DNA of 64,000 nucleotides from Datnioides undecimradiatus (GCA_008933995.1 WARS01000029.1:9061107-9125106), one strand, 5' to 3'. Positions 1 through 12,389 are shown, counted from the stretch's first letter. Numbers and translations are program-made. The notes: a model not told the origin generated them from the sequence alone.

Positions 1-1313
1 TTGCCATGAGGCATTAAGTGTATTGATCCTCCTACCCTCTTCTTAGCTTGTTAAGATTTTCACCTCAGACCTTTCCCCCGTTTAGTACCATCCAGTGTCC
101 AAGTCAAGGTCCCAAATGCTTTTGCAGGTAATGAAGAGCCGATGGCAAACACAGCTGATCTGAAGATAACTTTAATTACCTAAAAAAGAAAGGAAACTGT
201 TGCTTAAGATGTGATTCTTAGAAGAAAACAGAGCTTCATTGATTCATGAAAGGACCTTGGATATATAATATTAACAACCCTCATCATAAGGGTTGTAAAT
301 GATGCAGCGTCGTGCAGTGCCTGAATCATGATGTGTCTGTCTCCTTTTTAACTGCAGACAACAGCTGCTACTTTAATTTGGCCTTGTATGCTAAATACAT
401 ACTTGTTAGGCTCGTTTAAGAAAAAAAGATGCTTGGATTGTTTTTTTTAGTGCAAGGGCTCTTCTGCATTAAATAAAAGTAAAGAAGGTTTGGCCCATCA
501 GTACAGCCAATCTGAATGCAAATAAAGAAAGCAAAAGTGGGTCTAAAGCCTCAGTGAAGATCTGAACAGCAGGAAATGCTGTCGGCAAGTGAGCAAGAAA
601 CCCTGGACACCTCGTGGGCTTTTAAAACCTCCGCACAAGTGACATCCATGAAGTATTCATCCATCGTTAGTTTCTGTTTAGTTGGGCTTCATTCATTGAT
701 ATGATTCTACTTTTTTTCTAAAATGTGTTCTTGTGAAAAGATCTGAGAAGAGTTTACATCAGATTCATGATGTCTCACCTGTGTCCTTAAAAAGATGTAA
801 ACTGAAAGCATGTGGCAGTTTTTACTAGATAGCATAGTTTTATGCCCTGGCAAGAGCCGTTGAAAGGGCAAGAGACCCCAGGGCCATGTGCGTTCACAGA
901 AATCACCCACGAGAATTGAAAATATAGATTGTGGGAGAAGTCAGGAACGCCAAAGAAATATCTAGTCGGTGAGCACCGGCTCGGAAATATCAGAAAGAGC
1001 TGTCATATTTAGAAGGGTTAGCAGTGTATATAAGATGCAATAAAGATGCATTGGTGCTATTACTTGTCCAATGACAACTGTATCCAGAGATGGTCACACA
1101 ACAGACAAAAAAAATGTTTTTATGGACCAGGTTTTTGTTGATCAGTGGTGCAATGTGCCACCATCGTGCCTGACCACACTTCATTAATAGACCAAAAAAG
1201 CCATGGATGCACAGATGGGCCTAAGTACGTTTGTTCCTCACAGAGTGCGGGCCCTGGGAGTGAAAACGACAACTGCATCGGTTGAAAACTGTCATGTCAA
1301 GCAAAGCCGGCCG
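1..1313. other. unassigned non-coding sequence
   Basis: No supportable gene. The open frames here are short and lack recognisable domains, and stop codons are frequent in all frames. The base composition is that of AT-rich vertebrate intergenic or intronic DNA. I see no repeat that I can name. Confidence 0.6.
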
Positions 1314-1372
1314 TGTTTAGTCCCTTGTCTTGTCTGTTTTGTCTCGTGCCTTCCTGTTTTATTTTGAAAACT
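1314..1372 (+). repeat. possible short fragment of a teleost dispersed repeat
   Basis: A T/G/C-rich stretch with repeated 'TTGTCTTGTCTG' and 'CTTCCTGTTTTATTTTG' wording. It reads like the reverse complement of the 'AAACAGGAAACACAG'-type repeats at 10,380-10,810 and 62,420-62,870. The assignment rests on style and short shared words only, so this could be chance low-complexity sequence. Confidence 0.25.
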
Positions 1373-3604
1373 GATTGATTTTTAAATCTGTAACTGTATC
1401 TAAACATGATTTTACATTAAAATAATCCTGACTGCGGGAATTTCTCTTTATGAAGTTTTTCTTTTTCTTTCAGCAAGTTGGCAACTTCTTGAGAACCTCT
1501 AATCTAACATCACAGCTGGCAGGTGAACGAAGAGGCAACTTAAGTGACCTTACCTACCAAAAAACCCCCAATTAAGGTCACAGTGGTTTTGTCTTGAGAT
1601 GTTTGAGTATGATTGTATCCAGTGCAGTCTATGGATTTAATGGTACCACTGCTAAGAGTTTTATTTTTTTAGTCTTCAAAACAACGCAACCACTGCAGCC
1701 ACAGAGGCCCTGCTTACCATTTGAAACAGTTTAGAAATGCCACTCACAGTTCTCGTCCTCTTTGCTCTAATGAAAATGTTATTTAACACCCTGTTGGAAA
1801 GGAATTTACAGCTTTCATGGAAAATCCAACCCCAAACCTCCCAAATCCTGCCTTATGAAAGAACAAAGCAGCTTAATGTTGCTGCCGTTTCTCCTTGAAT
1901 GTTCTGCTGTTTAAAACTAAGAGTCATGCTTGGAGACAGTGGCGGTGGTGAGCTGCAGGATTTACTGAATTTTGCTCATCATCATAGTGACTTTGATAGT
2001 GTTGTACTAATAAAACAAATCCTACCTTGAGCCTTTACAGTTAACCACAAGAGGTGGACGCGAGGGAGCCACCAATACACAAAACCTATATTTTAACTGG
2101 AAAATGTGCAACTTTGAACATTTCAATGAGTTCAATACAATTTTAATCAATTAATCAACAATTTTCTCACATGTATTCATCTTCTGTGAGGTCATATTAT
2201 CTCTTTCCTGTGCTTCAGTTATGTTTTTAGGCATCCCACACTGTCAGAACTGAAAACAATTGGCTTCTGGTTAATGATCTTTAAAGTAGCCATTTTCCAC
2301 TGTTGGAAGAGACCCAATGGAAATAGTTGACAGCAGGAATGCAGTGAAGTCTTGGCAGGTGAGTATACTGTAGCTGCCATTTATCTTTAAGTAGTTTTAG
2401 AAACATAAGCCCCAATGAACTGCACAAACACAATTCCATTCAACTCCATTATAACTGTTTGGCACAAGTTTCAGACACAGACATCTTTAGATATAAAACC
2501 ATTAACAAAAAAGTGTCTGAATGAGAAGATATCACTTGGCATAGCCGAGAAACATGTTTTTGAAATAATGTTTACAACCACCATCGAAATCCTTCTTTAC
2601 AAACAAATTCCACAACTGCTTAAAGAGACATGTGGAGGTACAGTTTGCATCCAAATAAGCAGGACTGTAGGTTGACGCATACTGTTCTTCTAGAAATGTA
2701 AACAAAATGCTGAAGATCCAGACCTGACTGACTCACAGACATCTTGGCTCACAGACGTCTGCCAGTGTGGAAGCTCCAGAGCGGTAGCTGCTTCTTGGCC
2801 CAGTATATCGAGTTTGTTGGCTTTGCTCTCTGCTCTGTTCTTCACAACTCAACCTGGCAACCTCAGCACCTAATCGGGCCGCTGCGCCACCGCGACAAAC
2901 GGCTTGACAGGGAGCGATGGCAGGAAGCCAGAGGCCTGATCACTGAATGGACACAACTGCTACAGCTGCATCTCCAACTTTGTCCTACAGCAGCTTTTCA
3001 CAACCTGACTCCTCTGGATAAATATGTTGACTGCTGCTTTAACATTTAACTAATGACTGAGTTTGAACTGAATGTGTAATTTCTTTATTTCTGTCTCGAA
3101 GTCGATACAGATTCATGTCAGTAATGCCTCAGTCTGCACCATCTGAAACGTGCTTTTTAAGTTATAATAAAGCAGCACCATTAAATGGCTGTTTATGGTG
3201 TTTGTAGCTGGCTATCGTCATGACTGATTGCCTCTTTTTTTAACCACTGCAGATGATTTGGAGAGCTTTCCATGCTGAGTTGTACCTAATAATGTCTTTG
3301 TGTCCATAGAGGGACTCATCATATCAGGTCAGATTGCTCCAAACATGCATGTTTCAATTCGCTGGTCTCCAGCAGGACATAATGCTTCACGAACTCACAT
3401 CAATCTAGTGGACACTCACTACTGTATCTGCATAATTGCTGCAGACACTTAAAATTTGCATAAAGATGAGGTCAGCGCCTCTTTTGGCACCTCACCACGA
3501 CAGTTTTTGATGCAGGCATCACCTTACTATCAACCTCTACAAAGTGTTTGCACCTGCTCTCATTAAATTAATGCCTGTGAGTAGAGCTGCTGAATCTACG
3601 TCAG
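1373..3604. other. unassigned non-coding sequence
   Basis: Two open frames lie here (2415-2675 and 2744-3049, plus strand). Neither shows a known domain, a convincing start context or splice-flanked structure. Nothing else is recognised. Confidence 0.55.
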
Positions 3605-3617
3605 CCCCCCCCCCCCC
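3605..3617 (+). repeat. poly-C tract, C13
   Basis: Uninterrupted run of 13 C. Such a run on one strand is prone to slippage and to sequencing or assembly error. Confidence 0.95.
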
Positions 3618-4233
3618 AAATTAAAATGAATACTGTATGTGTGAGTCTGCTACTCACTCTGTCAAAGTTAAAGGGTCATCAGTGCTCTCTAAGCTAAAAA
3701 GCTGTTAGCTGTTAGCCTTGCTAGCTGTTTTTCATAGGTATATATTTGTGTTTGTCAATTCTTCTACCTTTTTGCAGACCAGAACTGCTAGGAATCAATG
3801 TAATCTGAAGAAAATAGTCCACTGGACAGGATCTAACATGGGTTACAGTATTTCTAAAATGGAAATCACACATTTTATTGTCTGTCAATGTCCATGCACT
3901 CACTTCCACCCATACAGTGTGTCTTCTACTGCTGCTGCCTGTGCTTGATTTCTTTCCCCAAGCAGATATATAAAGAAGGATGCAATCAATCAATATTTCC
4001 TGTGTAGGTCAGTCTCATCCTGTCTATCCAACTGGATGGACTCGCTATTTCTGCCACAAGGAAACAGACTGTTGAATTTGTCAATGAATGGAAATCGAAG
4101 CAAAAGCTTACCGAGGATGCCTGGACTGTGAGTGAGCCAGTGAGAGGCAGTGTTTTTCTGCCTCAGGTTCCTAAATTTTATTCTTTGTTGTTTATCAGGC
4201 AGACACTTTCACACCCTTTCTATGCTTCTTTAA

Positions 4234-4236
<3 letters not shown>

Positions 4237-4264
<28 letters not shown>
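4237..4264. repeat. (TC)14 microsatellite
   Basis: Perfect TC dinucleotide array, followed directly by a short CA/ATGCACAC-rich stretch to about 4293. Plus-strand pyrimidine and minus-strand purine. Confidence 0.97.
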
Positions 4265-4273
<9 letters not shown>

Positions 4274-4336
4274 TGCACACACATGCACGCACACAGCTGC
4301 CCCTCATTTCACAACTGGTCAACTCCCTGTCTATGT

Positions 4337-4355
4337 TGCCACTAGGGGGCAGTAA
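4337..4355 (+). promoter_or_regulatory. CTCF-type motif
   Basis: The sequence reads GCCACTAGGGGGCAGTA around 4338-4354. It fits the vertebrate CTCF core (CCA[G/C][C/T]AG[G/A][G/T]GGC[A/G]) at every position I can compare. It lies in non-repetitive sequence between a TC and a CA microsatellite. CTCF is an architectural zinc-finger protein whose motif orientation matters for chromatin loops; this motif is on the plus strand. Occupancy is inferred from the motif alone. Confidence 0.6.
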
Positions 4356-4451
4356 AACTCCACATGTTCACATACGATAACGTCGTGTTAACGAGTCCAC
4401 ACCCTCTTTCGCTCCCGCTCTCTACCCCTCTCTTTCCCTGACTGTCTCACT

Positions 4452-4477
4452 CACACACACACACACACACACACACA
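4452..4477. repeat. (CA)13 microsatellite
   Basis: Perfect CA array of 26 bases, bounded by 'CTCACT' on the left and 'AACCCAAAC' on the right. Confidence 0.97.
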
Positions 4478-6179
4478 AACCCAAACATGCACATACACAT
4501 AGTGAAGACATGATGGTGAGTGAGTACATGTACTGATACTGATACTGTACAGAGTACTGATATCAGACGTTTATGTTTCAGTCTTTGTTAAGGTAAGTCT
4601 GTCCTGCATGATAATAAAGGTGTCGCATTCATTTTAATCAAAAACCATAAGCCATGCTGTGTTGGTTGCAGAAGTGTCTCCTCATTTAAACATGAGAGTA
4701 TTACTCTCATGCTGTGTGGGTGTTTTTTTTTAAAGCCACACCAGCAGAAAAAAAACCTAACAAACAAACAAAAAACCCCTGACAGCTTTTAGGCTGGGGT
4801 TGCTATGTTGCAGCAAGGTTTTACCACTTTGATATACAGTGGATATCAGCAACCAAAAATAATTGTTGTTACTGTCTTTTTCTGAGTTGGAGACCAGATT
4901 AACATGAATTGTCACCCAAAAGGTATCAGATATTTTTGCATTTAGTAGCAGTGTTACACAAGCCTGCATATGTTTGTTATTCGTTTCTCCTTTTACCACT
5001 TTTCTCTTCACACTTATTGTTTGTTCACACACACAAGCACAGATATAAACAGGGGACAGTAGGTTCTTGCCTTGTGTGTGTGTATGTGTGGCATGCACAG
5101 CCTTCTCTTTGGCTGCGGCATGGATCTCATTTCAGGAGTTGGAATTAAAGCTGGCTGAGACCTAATCCCAGCGTAATACCCCCCCGTCTCCACGCCCCAT
5201 TTTATGAATCAGGGACATGGGGGGTGGAGGAGGGGGAGCAAAATCAGAAAAAGGATGAGGTGGTTTGAGGGCTAGAGAGGTGAGTAAAGACGAGGGGTGA
5301 GGAGGTGTTTTGGGGTAAGTGGCAAAATGGAAGAGAGACGAGAGACAAATTAGAAAAGCTACATCTGGTTTGTACAGTGTAATCCAACTAGAGTACTGTT
5401 TTTTTCATTTACATATAAATATGCACTTGACTATATGTCAGAAAGGAAAACGACTGACTGTAATTTCTGTAATTACAATAATAAACAGGTCTGCAAAGTC
5501 TTACAGTTTGACGTCAATAACTGTCTAACACATAATATTCTAACATTGTTACTTAGTTGACATCAAAGGTGTGCAATCATAATCTCATTACCATGAAATA
5601 GAATAAATACTTCTGATATCATGTGATGATGATAATGTTACCCTGTAATGCAATGGTGTGTGTGGGGCTTGAAAATGACCACTGAAAGTCATTGTTTAAT
5701 AGAGGCTACACACACCCATGCACATTACACTGTTCAGAAATTAACCCAACCAAAACTGGAACATAACTTTTCTAAGATTCTGACAAAATGGAACCCAACA
5801 CATCGAGCTGGGCGCCTGTATCCTACCTCCTAATTTTAATGAATGCGAGGACGGTGACCACAGCTGCATGTGACATTGAATCATTTGCCTTCCTAAACCA
5901 AGTGCATGTAAATGTATTCTCAAACAAAGACACAGTCTGAGAGGGACCTGAGGACAGCTTGAGGATAATTAGACCAAAAACACCAACATGGCAACAGCAC
6001 GATGCTCCACCAACTGCGATGAGCAGCCGTGGAATAAAGAGTAGGAATTCATACTGCACAGTTAACACCAGTTCTTCAGACCTGAGTGCATGTTCCTTCA
6101 TGAGCTCTGAAAGCAGAATGACAGGAGGTGCAGGAAAAGAAGACAGAAGGAATTCAAGGTGAGAGGACAGAATCAATTT
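4478..6179. other. unassigned non-coding sequence
   Basis: No gene is supported. The stretch at 5180-5320 is G-rich on the plus strand (a GGGGGG run and GGAGGAGGGGG). The remainder is ordinary AT-rich sequence with weak CA/GT patches near 5030-5090. Confidence 0.5.
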
Positions 6180-6425
6180 CTGCAGTCGTGGGAGTTTAGG
6201 TGTTTTGTGAAGGTCAGTGATGTTGCACTCCTCTGTTATTTAGGCTTTCGGGGATGAGAGCCAATCAGATCACTCTAAAGCCGTTTTCCCTAAATCCTCA
6301 TCACATTATTTCGTAGCATAAGCCCCGTTGAATCAGCGGCTATTGGACTAGTAATCAGCTTAGCTTAGCCGCACTGTAAATATGCAAATAGTATTTGATG
6401 ATTAATTGACCCCAGTTGGTGGTGC
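6180..6425. promoter_or_regulatory. candidate conserved enhancer-like block
   Basis: This stretch has no simple repeats and holds a dense set of developmental factor motifs. There is a perfect octamer ATGCAAAT at 6382-6389, followed by TGATGATTAATTGACC (homeodomain-like TAATTG core), with CCAATCAGATCA upstream near 6262. Such motif-packed, low-CpG blocks in vertebrate gene deserts are often conserved non-coding elements. Conservation cannot be seen from one sequence, so this is inference. Confidence 0.3.
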
Positions 6426-6432
6426 AGCCAAG

Positions 6433-6479
6433 CAGAGGGAGGAGGGAGAGAGAGTATGGAGGAGAGACAGAGAGAGATA

Positions 6480-6532
<53 letters not shown>
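6433..6532. repeat. (AG)n microsatellite
   Basis: A purine tract of about 100 bases. It is interrupted up to 6492, then a perfect (AG)20 runs from 6493 to 6532. The apparent minus-strand open frames of repeated S-L residues across it are artefacts of the array. Confidence 0.97.
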
Positions 6533-6536
<4 letters not shown>

Positions 6537-8362
6537 TAGTATAAGAGAATGTGTGAGATATATGAGAGGATTGAATGAAATCATGAGAGTTCGAGTGTAT
6601 GTTTTGTAGGACATATTTGGGACAAAAAAAGGGTGTGATGACAGCATCTGGGTTTAAAAAGCCCAATTCATCATTTGCAGCCACAGAAATATTATATTCA
6701 AATAAATCATTTTAGTTACACTATAAAGAGTGACCAGGATGAAAAGTGTTTTGTTGACCTCTCCTACTGAATGTTTCAAGCCTGCCTTGTATTACACCCA
6801 ACACTGATGTCACACAGTCCTGGAGTACACCTGTGCATCACTGCAGCAAGGTGAAAAGTTAAACCAGTGGAGATCAAACGATATTCTCAAGGAGTGTAAA
6901 GGTAACAAGCGTGGATTACATCAGCTCTGCAGGTTGTTCACTTGAGGTAATCGATTGATTGGGCATCTATCAAGTATTTTGTTTATTGCTTTGTTTTTGT
7001 TTTAGTTATGAGTTGTTTTCTTTAAAAGAAAAGCAGTTTTTTCTTGTTCCAACATTCTCTCAATAATGAATTGTCTATGATATAAAACTGAACATCATCT
7101 GGGTTTTGGACTGCTGGTCACACACAACAAGACATGTTAGGACATAACAATGGACTTCAAGAATGTGTAATGCTTAACGCTTTCAGACTGGAAAACTAAA
7201 AAGCTGAAAAAAAAAAGATCAAATTCAGCTGAATCTGCACTTTCATGTGCATGTGGATGAATGAAGGTATGTGCTTGTGCTTTGCTTTACGTAATATAAT
7301 AATATAATAAAGTTATTTGTTGTCTGATGTGAGACTGAAGGCCACTCTCTATCTCCAAATAAGCATTTATAATGAGTATTATATACATTTGTCTGCCATT
7401 CTGCAGTATTTCAAACTATCAACGTGCAAAGTACAATGTTTAATGTTGCTGACCCTGGCACAGTTCAATCTGCCATCAAACTGGTTGAACCTGACAGACA
7501 GCTACCCTGTACTGAAGGTTATGTATTTCTCACATCTGTCACTTTTTCTGTTGTTAAGACACTTTAATTTGTTGTTTTGTCTTTCCAATAGAAAAATTAC
7601 AACAAATTTCATTGGAGCAGAACTGTGTTAATTCATGCTGTTAATATTAGAAGTATTATTATTGTTTTTTAAATCATTTAATCATTTCCTCTGTTGACCA
7701 GCTTTAAGGCATGATGCCAGACATTCTTTAATTTTTCAGAGTTCATTTTCACCCAAAAGTGGGCGTGGCAGTTTTAACCACAGGAAAATGACAAACGTCT
7801 GCTCTACAGCTGAGCAGGATACTGAGCGGGGACACACAACATGTTCTGTTTATCTTTGACTTATTCAGAAATGGAGTTGGCTTCTATTAAATATAAATGT
7901 TCAATTACATCAATTATTCATAAATAATTTATTGGGGCAGGAGAAATTTCTGTTTTTAGAAGTTGGTGGTGGGGAGGGGTATATTCTCCTCCAACCTGTG
8001 GGTTTGGCACTGAATGGTTAAGCAAATGTTTTTTTGCAAATATTTCATTAGGCTGTCTTCTGAAAAACAAGCATTGCTTGGGTTTACACTTGTAAAAAAT
8101 ATTTAAATAAATACCTAGGAGCTGGTCCAGAAATGAGTTTTTTGATGCGGGACAAAGCCTTGTCTTGTTGGTTTTAGTTCTGTTGCATTGGGTACAGTGG
8201 TCGACAGTGGACAGTGAATGGAGAAGAGAGTGTGTGGTCAAGAGAGAGCATGGTGGTGGGTCGCAAAGAGAGCAAGTGAAACAGAGAAAAAAGAGATGAT
8301 GGTCATAGAAGTAGAGAAGGATTCGAGGAAAGGAAGTAAACTTTCCAACACCACAGCTATGT
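6533..8362. other. unassigned non-coding sequence
   Basis: Nothing recognisable. A plus-strand open frame at 7317-7631 (104 codons) and part of a minus-strand frame at 7918-8409 show no domain. Composition is AT-rich with short A or T runs. Confidence 0.5.
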
Positions 8363-8385
8363 ACACACACACATACACACACACA
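8363..8385. repeat. short interrupted CA microsatellite
   Basis: About 23 bases of CA repeat with one T interruption (ACACATACAC). Confidence 0.9.
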
Positions 8386-8519
8386 GACAAGCAAACAGTG
8401 CCCCCCCAACCCTACAGCTCAAATGTCAACAAGGAAAATTGGAAATGAGTAATTCTTTCAGAGTGTGAAATAGATTGCTTCTCATATACGTACGTCCCTG
8501 AATATGACAAATTGATTCT

Positions 8520-8720
8520 TGGGGAGAGGCGAGCGGCAAATCCACCAGACAATTTTTATTGTATATTTTTTTGAATTATGATTATGATTATTTATTTATT
8601 TTGTTTTTTGCCAAACATGGCTCTCCATTGTAATTGAAGTCCCCTCGCCCGCAGGGGAAGTGTTCCTTCTTCAACCCTGTAATTTGTTCTTTGAGCAGCC
8701 TTGATTTTCATTCCGTCAAT
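8520..8720. promoter_or_regulatory. weak candidate conserved non-coding block
   Basis: An AT-rich block with TTTTTATTG, ATTATGATTATG and CCATTGTAATTGAAG wording (homeobox and Sox-like cores), then a GC-rich segment CCCTCGCCCGCAGGGG. No repeat identity. It is flagged only for its composition and motif density. Confidence 0.18.
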
Positions 8721-8743
8721 AAATCCGAGAGTTGGAGGAAGTG

Positions 8744-8744
8744 G

Positions 8745-8794
<50 letters not shown>

Positions 8795-8846
8795 AAGAGC
8801 ATGCGAGTGTGAGAGAGTGTGAGTGTGTGTGAGAGAGACAGAGAGA
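8744..8846. repeat. compound (GT)n(GA)n microsatellite
   Basis: A perfect (GT)12 at 8751-8774 runs into (GA)6 at 8775-8786. Interrupted GA/GT repeats continue to about 8846. Purine/pyrimidine asymmetry switches inside the array. Confidence 0.95.
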
Positions 8847-8942
8847 AAAATGAGGGTATGATTATTCAATGTTAACATGCTGGAGCCATCTGAGATGTTT
8901 CCTCCAATTACAGTATTCATAATGTACCCTGCTGTCATTCCT

Positions 8943-8955
8943 TGTGTGTGTGAAT

Positions 8956-8990
<35 letters not shown>
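8943..8990. repeat. (TG)n microsatellite
   Basis: Interrupted TG repeat starting near 8943, with a perfect (TG)14 at 8963-8990. It lies only about 100 bases from the previous compound array. Confidence 0.96.
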
Positions 8991-8991
<1 letters not shown>

Positions 8992-9207
8992 ACCCTGCTT
9001 CAGCTGAGAATGACGGAAATGAAATCGATTAGACGTCTGTACAACCCTTTGTGTGTGTGTTTGATTGTCCAATTTTCCACACTCTCATTTTTTTGTTGTG
9101 TTTCCATACATACGCTCCTCCTCGACTCCCCCCGAACACATGATCAATTCTGTTATTTCTCCTCTGCTGGCTTTCAGTCTGCCTCCTGTTTCTCACTGTC
9201 TTACTCC

Positions 9208-9210
<3 letters not shown>

Positions 9211-9239
<29 letters not shown>
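9211..9239. repeat. (TC)14 microsatellite
   Basis: Perfect TC array of 29 bases. It forms a cluster of three microsatellites with 8744-8846 and 8943-8990. Confidence 0.96.
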
Positions 9240-9241
<2 letters not shown>

Positions 9242-9389
9242 AGGTTCAGTGTTTTATGAAGTTGGAAGCTTGTTGCTCTGTGGATGGCTGAAATTGGTTG
9301 GTGAAAATAACTCCAAATTGCTGGTTCTCTAGTTTCTGCTGTTACCTGTTACTTTCAGAAAGCCAAATTTAAGCATTTCTATTAGGGGG

Positions 9390-9415
9390 TAACACCAAGG
9401 CTTAGCTTGGTGTTA
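9390..9415. repeat. short perfect hairpin
   Basis: TAACACCAAG at 9390-9399 is the reverse complement of CTTGGTGTTA at 9406-9415, with a 6-base loop. It is followed by a T/C-rich run (9416-9470). A terminator has no meaning in this context; the hairpin may be chance or the relic of a transposon end. Confidence 0.7.
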
Positions 9416-10379
9416 TCTTTGTCTGTCTTTCTCTCCCTTCTTCTTTTCCTTCTTTTCTTTTTAACATTTCGTTTTGGTTGTACACCAATACAAGAAGCTG
9501 TGTGGCACTACCATCAGTGGAAGGTTTAACTTTTATTTATGAATAAAAATGTGTCTATGTCCCCTAAGATGTCTGATCTTGATTATACTGACTTGTGCAA
9601 CCATAAAGTTGGTCACAGTTGAGACGTTTTCACATTTCTCTGCTCCATCTACTTCCCTAAAATATTAGTTTCAAACCAGGCAAGTTAGATGTGATGTTCA
9701 AAAGCCCATCAATGTTCAAAATAAAGTAGTACTGCTGGCAAACTTGGTTGGCAGTGAATATGTGAGTAACATTACAGCAGATATTATTGAATATTTCACA
9801 ACCACTAATACTGTGTCAGCCACTGCCAGTTACAAGCTGACAAACAACACCAATAAAAATATTAACTACACTTCTGATGAGCCTTGTACAGTAGTTTCTG
9901 ATTTTGGTGCACATTGACTGCTCATCTCCTGACTGAGGCTCAGAAACATTATTCAGAATTGAGAAACAGTGGGAAAATAAGCAAGCTGATCAGTGTTTTT
10001 GTGTACTTAAATATGTTTCTGAAGGGGAACACAATTTTAAGTGAATTGGAGTCAGTCAGTAAACTGAAGATTGAAACGGCTCTCTGAAATGTTGCACACT
10101 TTCAGGGACGCTTAGGTTTCTCATCCCGTGTGCAAACAAGAACAAACGTGTGAATAAATCAGGCTACAGATATTAGAGTTCGACACAGATCAACCACTAA
10201 CACTAACAGTAATGTTGCTTGTAACAAGAAATGAACAAATACAGAAATGTGACTTAATTTGAAAGAATCAGAGAGAGTCAACGGAGACAAGGGAGACACT
10301 CTGGGCAAAGGCTGTTAAGCTGAATGGTGTAACACAATTGATGAAACCACAGGGAGCAGAAAAGTCAGAAACGAAAATC
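9416..10379. other. unassigned non-coding sequence
   Basis: A T/C-rich patch to about 9470, then AT-rich sequence with no coding signal or recognised repeat. Confidence 0.5.
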
Positions 10380-10810
10380 TTGGTTCAAAAAAGTGTTTAT
10401 TTTACAAAACATGCAGGACCAAAGCCGGGAAACTGGTAGCAAAATAAAAACCCAGTAAACACAGTAAACAACACAGAGAGGACAGCTAAACTGGACACAC
10501 AGGACAAAAACAAACTGGCAGATTGAAGTGAAGACACACCATATACTGTATAATTTGTGAGGGCGGGGACCACAAAATACAAGTGATCTAAATCAAGGCA
10601 GGATGTCAACCATGTAGGCAGGAAACATGAAGGAAGTGAGGTGAGGCAACAAAGTAAACCAGGAAACACAGAAAGAGACAAATGAGATAAAACATGTTTT
10701 TAGAAACATGTTAAACAATATCATTTCCAAGGAACTGGTGAGAAAAACAATGAGACAACAAAACAGCTGATGGAAAAGTTTGCGAAACAAAATGTGACAA
10801 CACACGAGTG
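10380..10810. repeat. teleost dispersed repeat, 'AAACAGGAAACACAG' type, copy 1
   Basis: A long C/A/G-biased segment with 'GTGTTTATTTTACAAAACA' at its left edge and repeated 'CAGGAAACA' and 'ACACAGAAAG' wording. It contains 'GATCTAAATCAAGGC' near 10,582, matched by 'GAACTAAATCAAGGC' near 62,725 in the second copy. From memory, this style of sequence (trailing lists of AACACAGG, AAACTAAAAC) is a frequent interspersed repeat in percomorph genomes. I cannot assign it to a named family. The minus-strand open frames across it (10,397-10,681; 10,593-10,805) are by-products of the lack of T on the plus strand. Confidence 0.5.
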
Positions 10811-12389
10811 AATTTGTAGACAGTCAGTCAGAGAGCAGCGTCATGTCCGTGGTAGAGTTCATGATAAGATGAATCTCACTGTCACGTGTGAGGGCCTGCA
10901 AGCAATTACTGTTCCACTAACGATCAGTTTCCACTGTTTCTCCTAAAGACACGTAGACTGCTTCATCCAATAATAACAGAAGTGAGAAAAGTAAAAAGAA
11001 AGAATCAGGGAAGTGTGGTTAAAATCATCTTAAGTGACTGGTGGTGATGAGAATATTAAGCAAGCATATTAAGGAAAGGCAATATGAAATTCTGATAAAC
11101 ATCCTTTGCAGCAATAAATTAAATTATTGCTAAAAATTATTGTTTTGTTCTCTCAAGTTCTCATATTTTTCTCATATTTACTGTATCTATTTTCCTCCAC
11201 TACATTTATTTTACTTTGTATCAAGGCTGAAGCTAGAGTTCGTATGATGAATTTCATAATATATTTTCTTTGATTAGTCCACCCACTAAAATGTGGAAAT
11301 CAGCAATAATCATCCAATAATAAAATATACAAGAGGGGCTTGATTAACATTTTTTAATTAATTGTTTTATAAACTCACAACAATGTTTTTTTCAGCTCGG
11401 TCTATTTTTCCTCTGACTTCACTGTTTTATTTGCATGCGTTTCATTATTGTGTGCATCTGCACGTTGAACCAGACGACGCTGAGATTTGTGTCGCAGCTG
11501 CAAAGCCTCCGTTCTGACTGAGCAAAGTTAATGAAAAGCTCTGAAATGGCAAATCAACATTGCAAGACAAAGAACAACAGCAGAATGAATGTTTAGCAAC
11601 ACGATATGCGACTGTGTTTGCTACGGCAGGTGTGCAGTGAAAACAAAATAAGGCAGGAATGTTGTATTATTGCTGCCCAGTAATCTGAGAGCGCACAGGC
11701 CTGTTGATAGAATTTACTGCGGCTAACGGGAAGCGTAGAAATGTAGTAAAACATAAAATAAAACTGACAGAAGTGGTTGTTCCCAGTCACATCTTCCAGT
11801 GAAAGTACACAACTCATGTCTCTGATCTGTAGAGAATCGTCTGCATCTTTGTCCAAATGTGTATCCACTTCCTATGGGTTACATTTATTCAGTCTGACAG
11901 TTATTTAAAGAGCAACCTGAGGGAAGTTGTGCACGCCCCTTTAAAAAAAACCCCCAACCTACATTACGTTACTGAAAATGTTTTAATGTCATTTTCAATA
12001 GACCAGCGTGAACAGCGTGTTTCAAACAAAATGCAGATCCACATAACAACAAGGAAAGAAACATGAACCGGCAGGTAGAGGTGTGATTTGTTGTAGTTTT
12101 CTCTTTTTTTCCAAGTATCAGATGTCTAGTGTATTTGCTGCCAAACACACATGCACACAAGTGCATATACTTCACTGTCTTGACACCTTACTCCCTCCAT
12201 AATCCCTCTCGCCCGGGTTTCAGATAGTGACAGGGTCGTATTTGGAGCTAAAACATTATCTTTCTGCTCATTAACCTTCGACAGGGTTTCCATTCCGGCT
12301 GGCTGACTCCCCCTCCTCTGCCACCCCTGTCTTCACCTCCATCTTTCTCCCCTGTCGTTCCTCTCCTCCCCATTTGTCGAGGCACTCAC
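10811..12389. other. unassigned non-coding sequence
   Basis: No gene supported. Near 11,160-11,230 the words 'CTCCACTACATTTATTT' resemble part of the repeat seen at 60,322-60,480, but too little matches to call it. The segment 12,180-12,390 is C-rich on the plus strand. Confidence 0.45.

Noticed and set aside
6355..6684. Minus-strand open frames of repeated S-L residues
   Set aside because: Translation of the AG/CT microsatellite, not a protein.
7918..8409. 163-codon minus-strand open frame
   Set aside because: No domain, no splice or promoter support, and its N-terminus is a translated CA repeat (VCVCVCV).
9390..9470. Bacterial-style terminator (hairpin plus T-rich run)
   Set aside because: The window is vertebrate nuclear DNA, the run after the stem is mixed C/T, and no gene ends here.
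11160..11235. A second fragment of the 'AGTACATTTACTC' repeat
   Set aside because: Only 'CTCCACTACATTTATTT' fits, which is too short to call.
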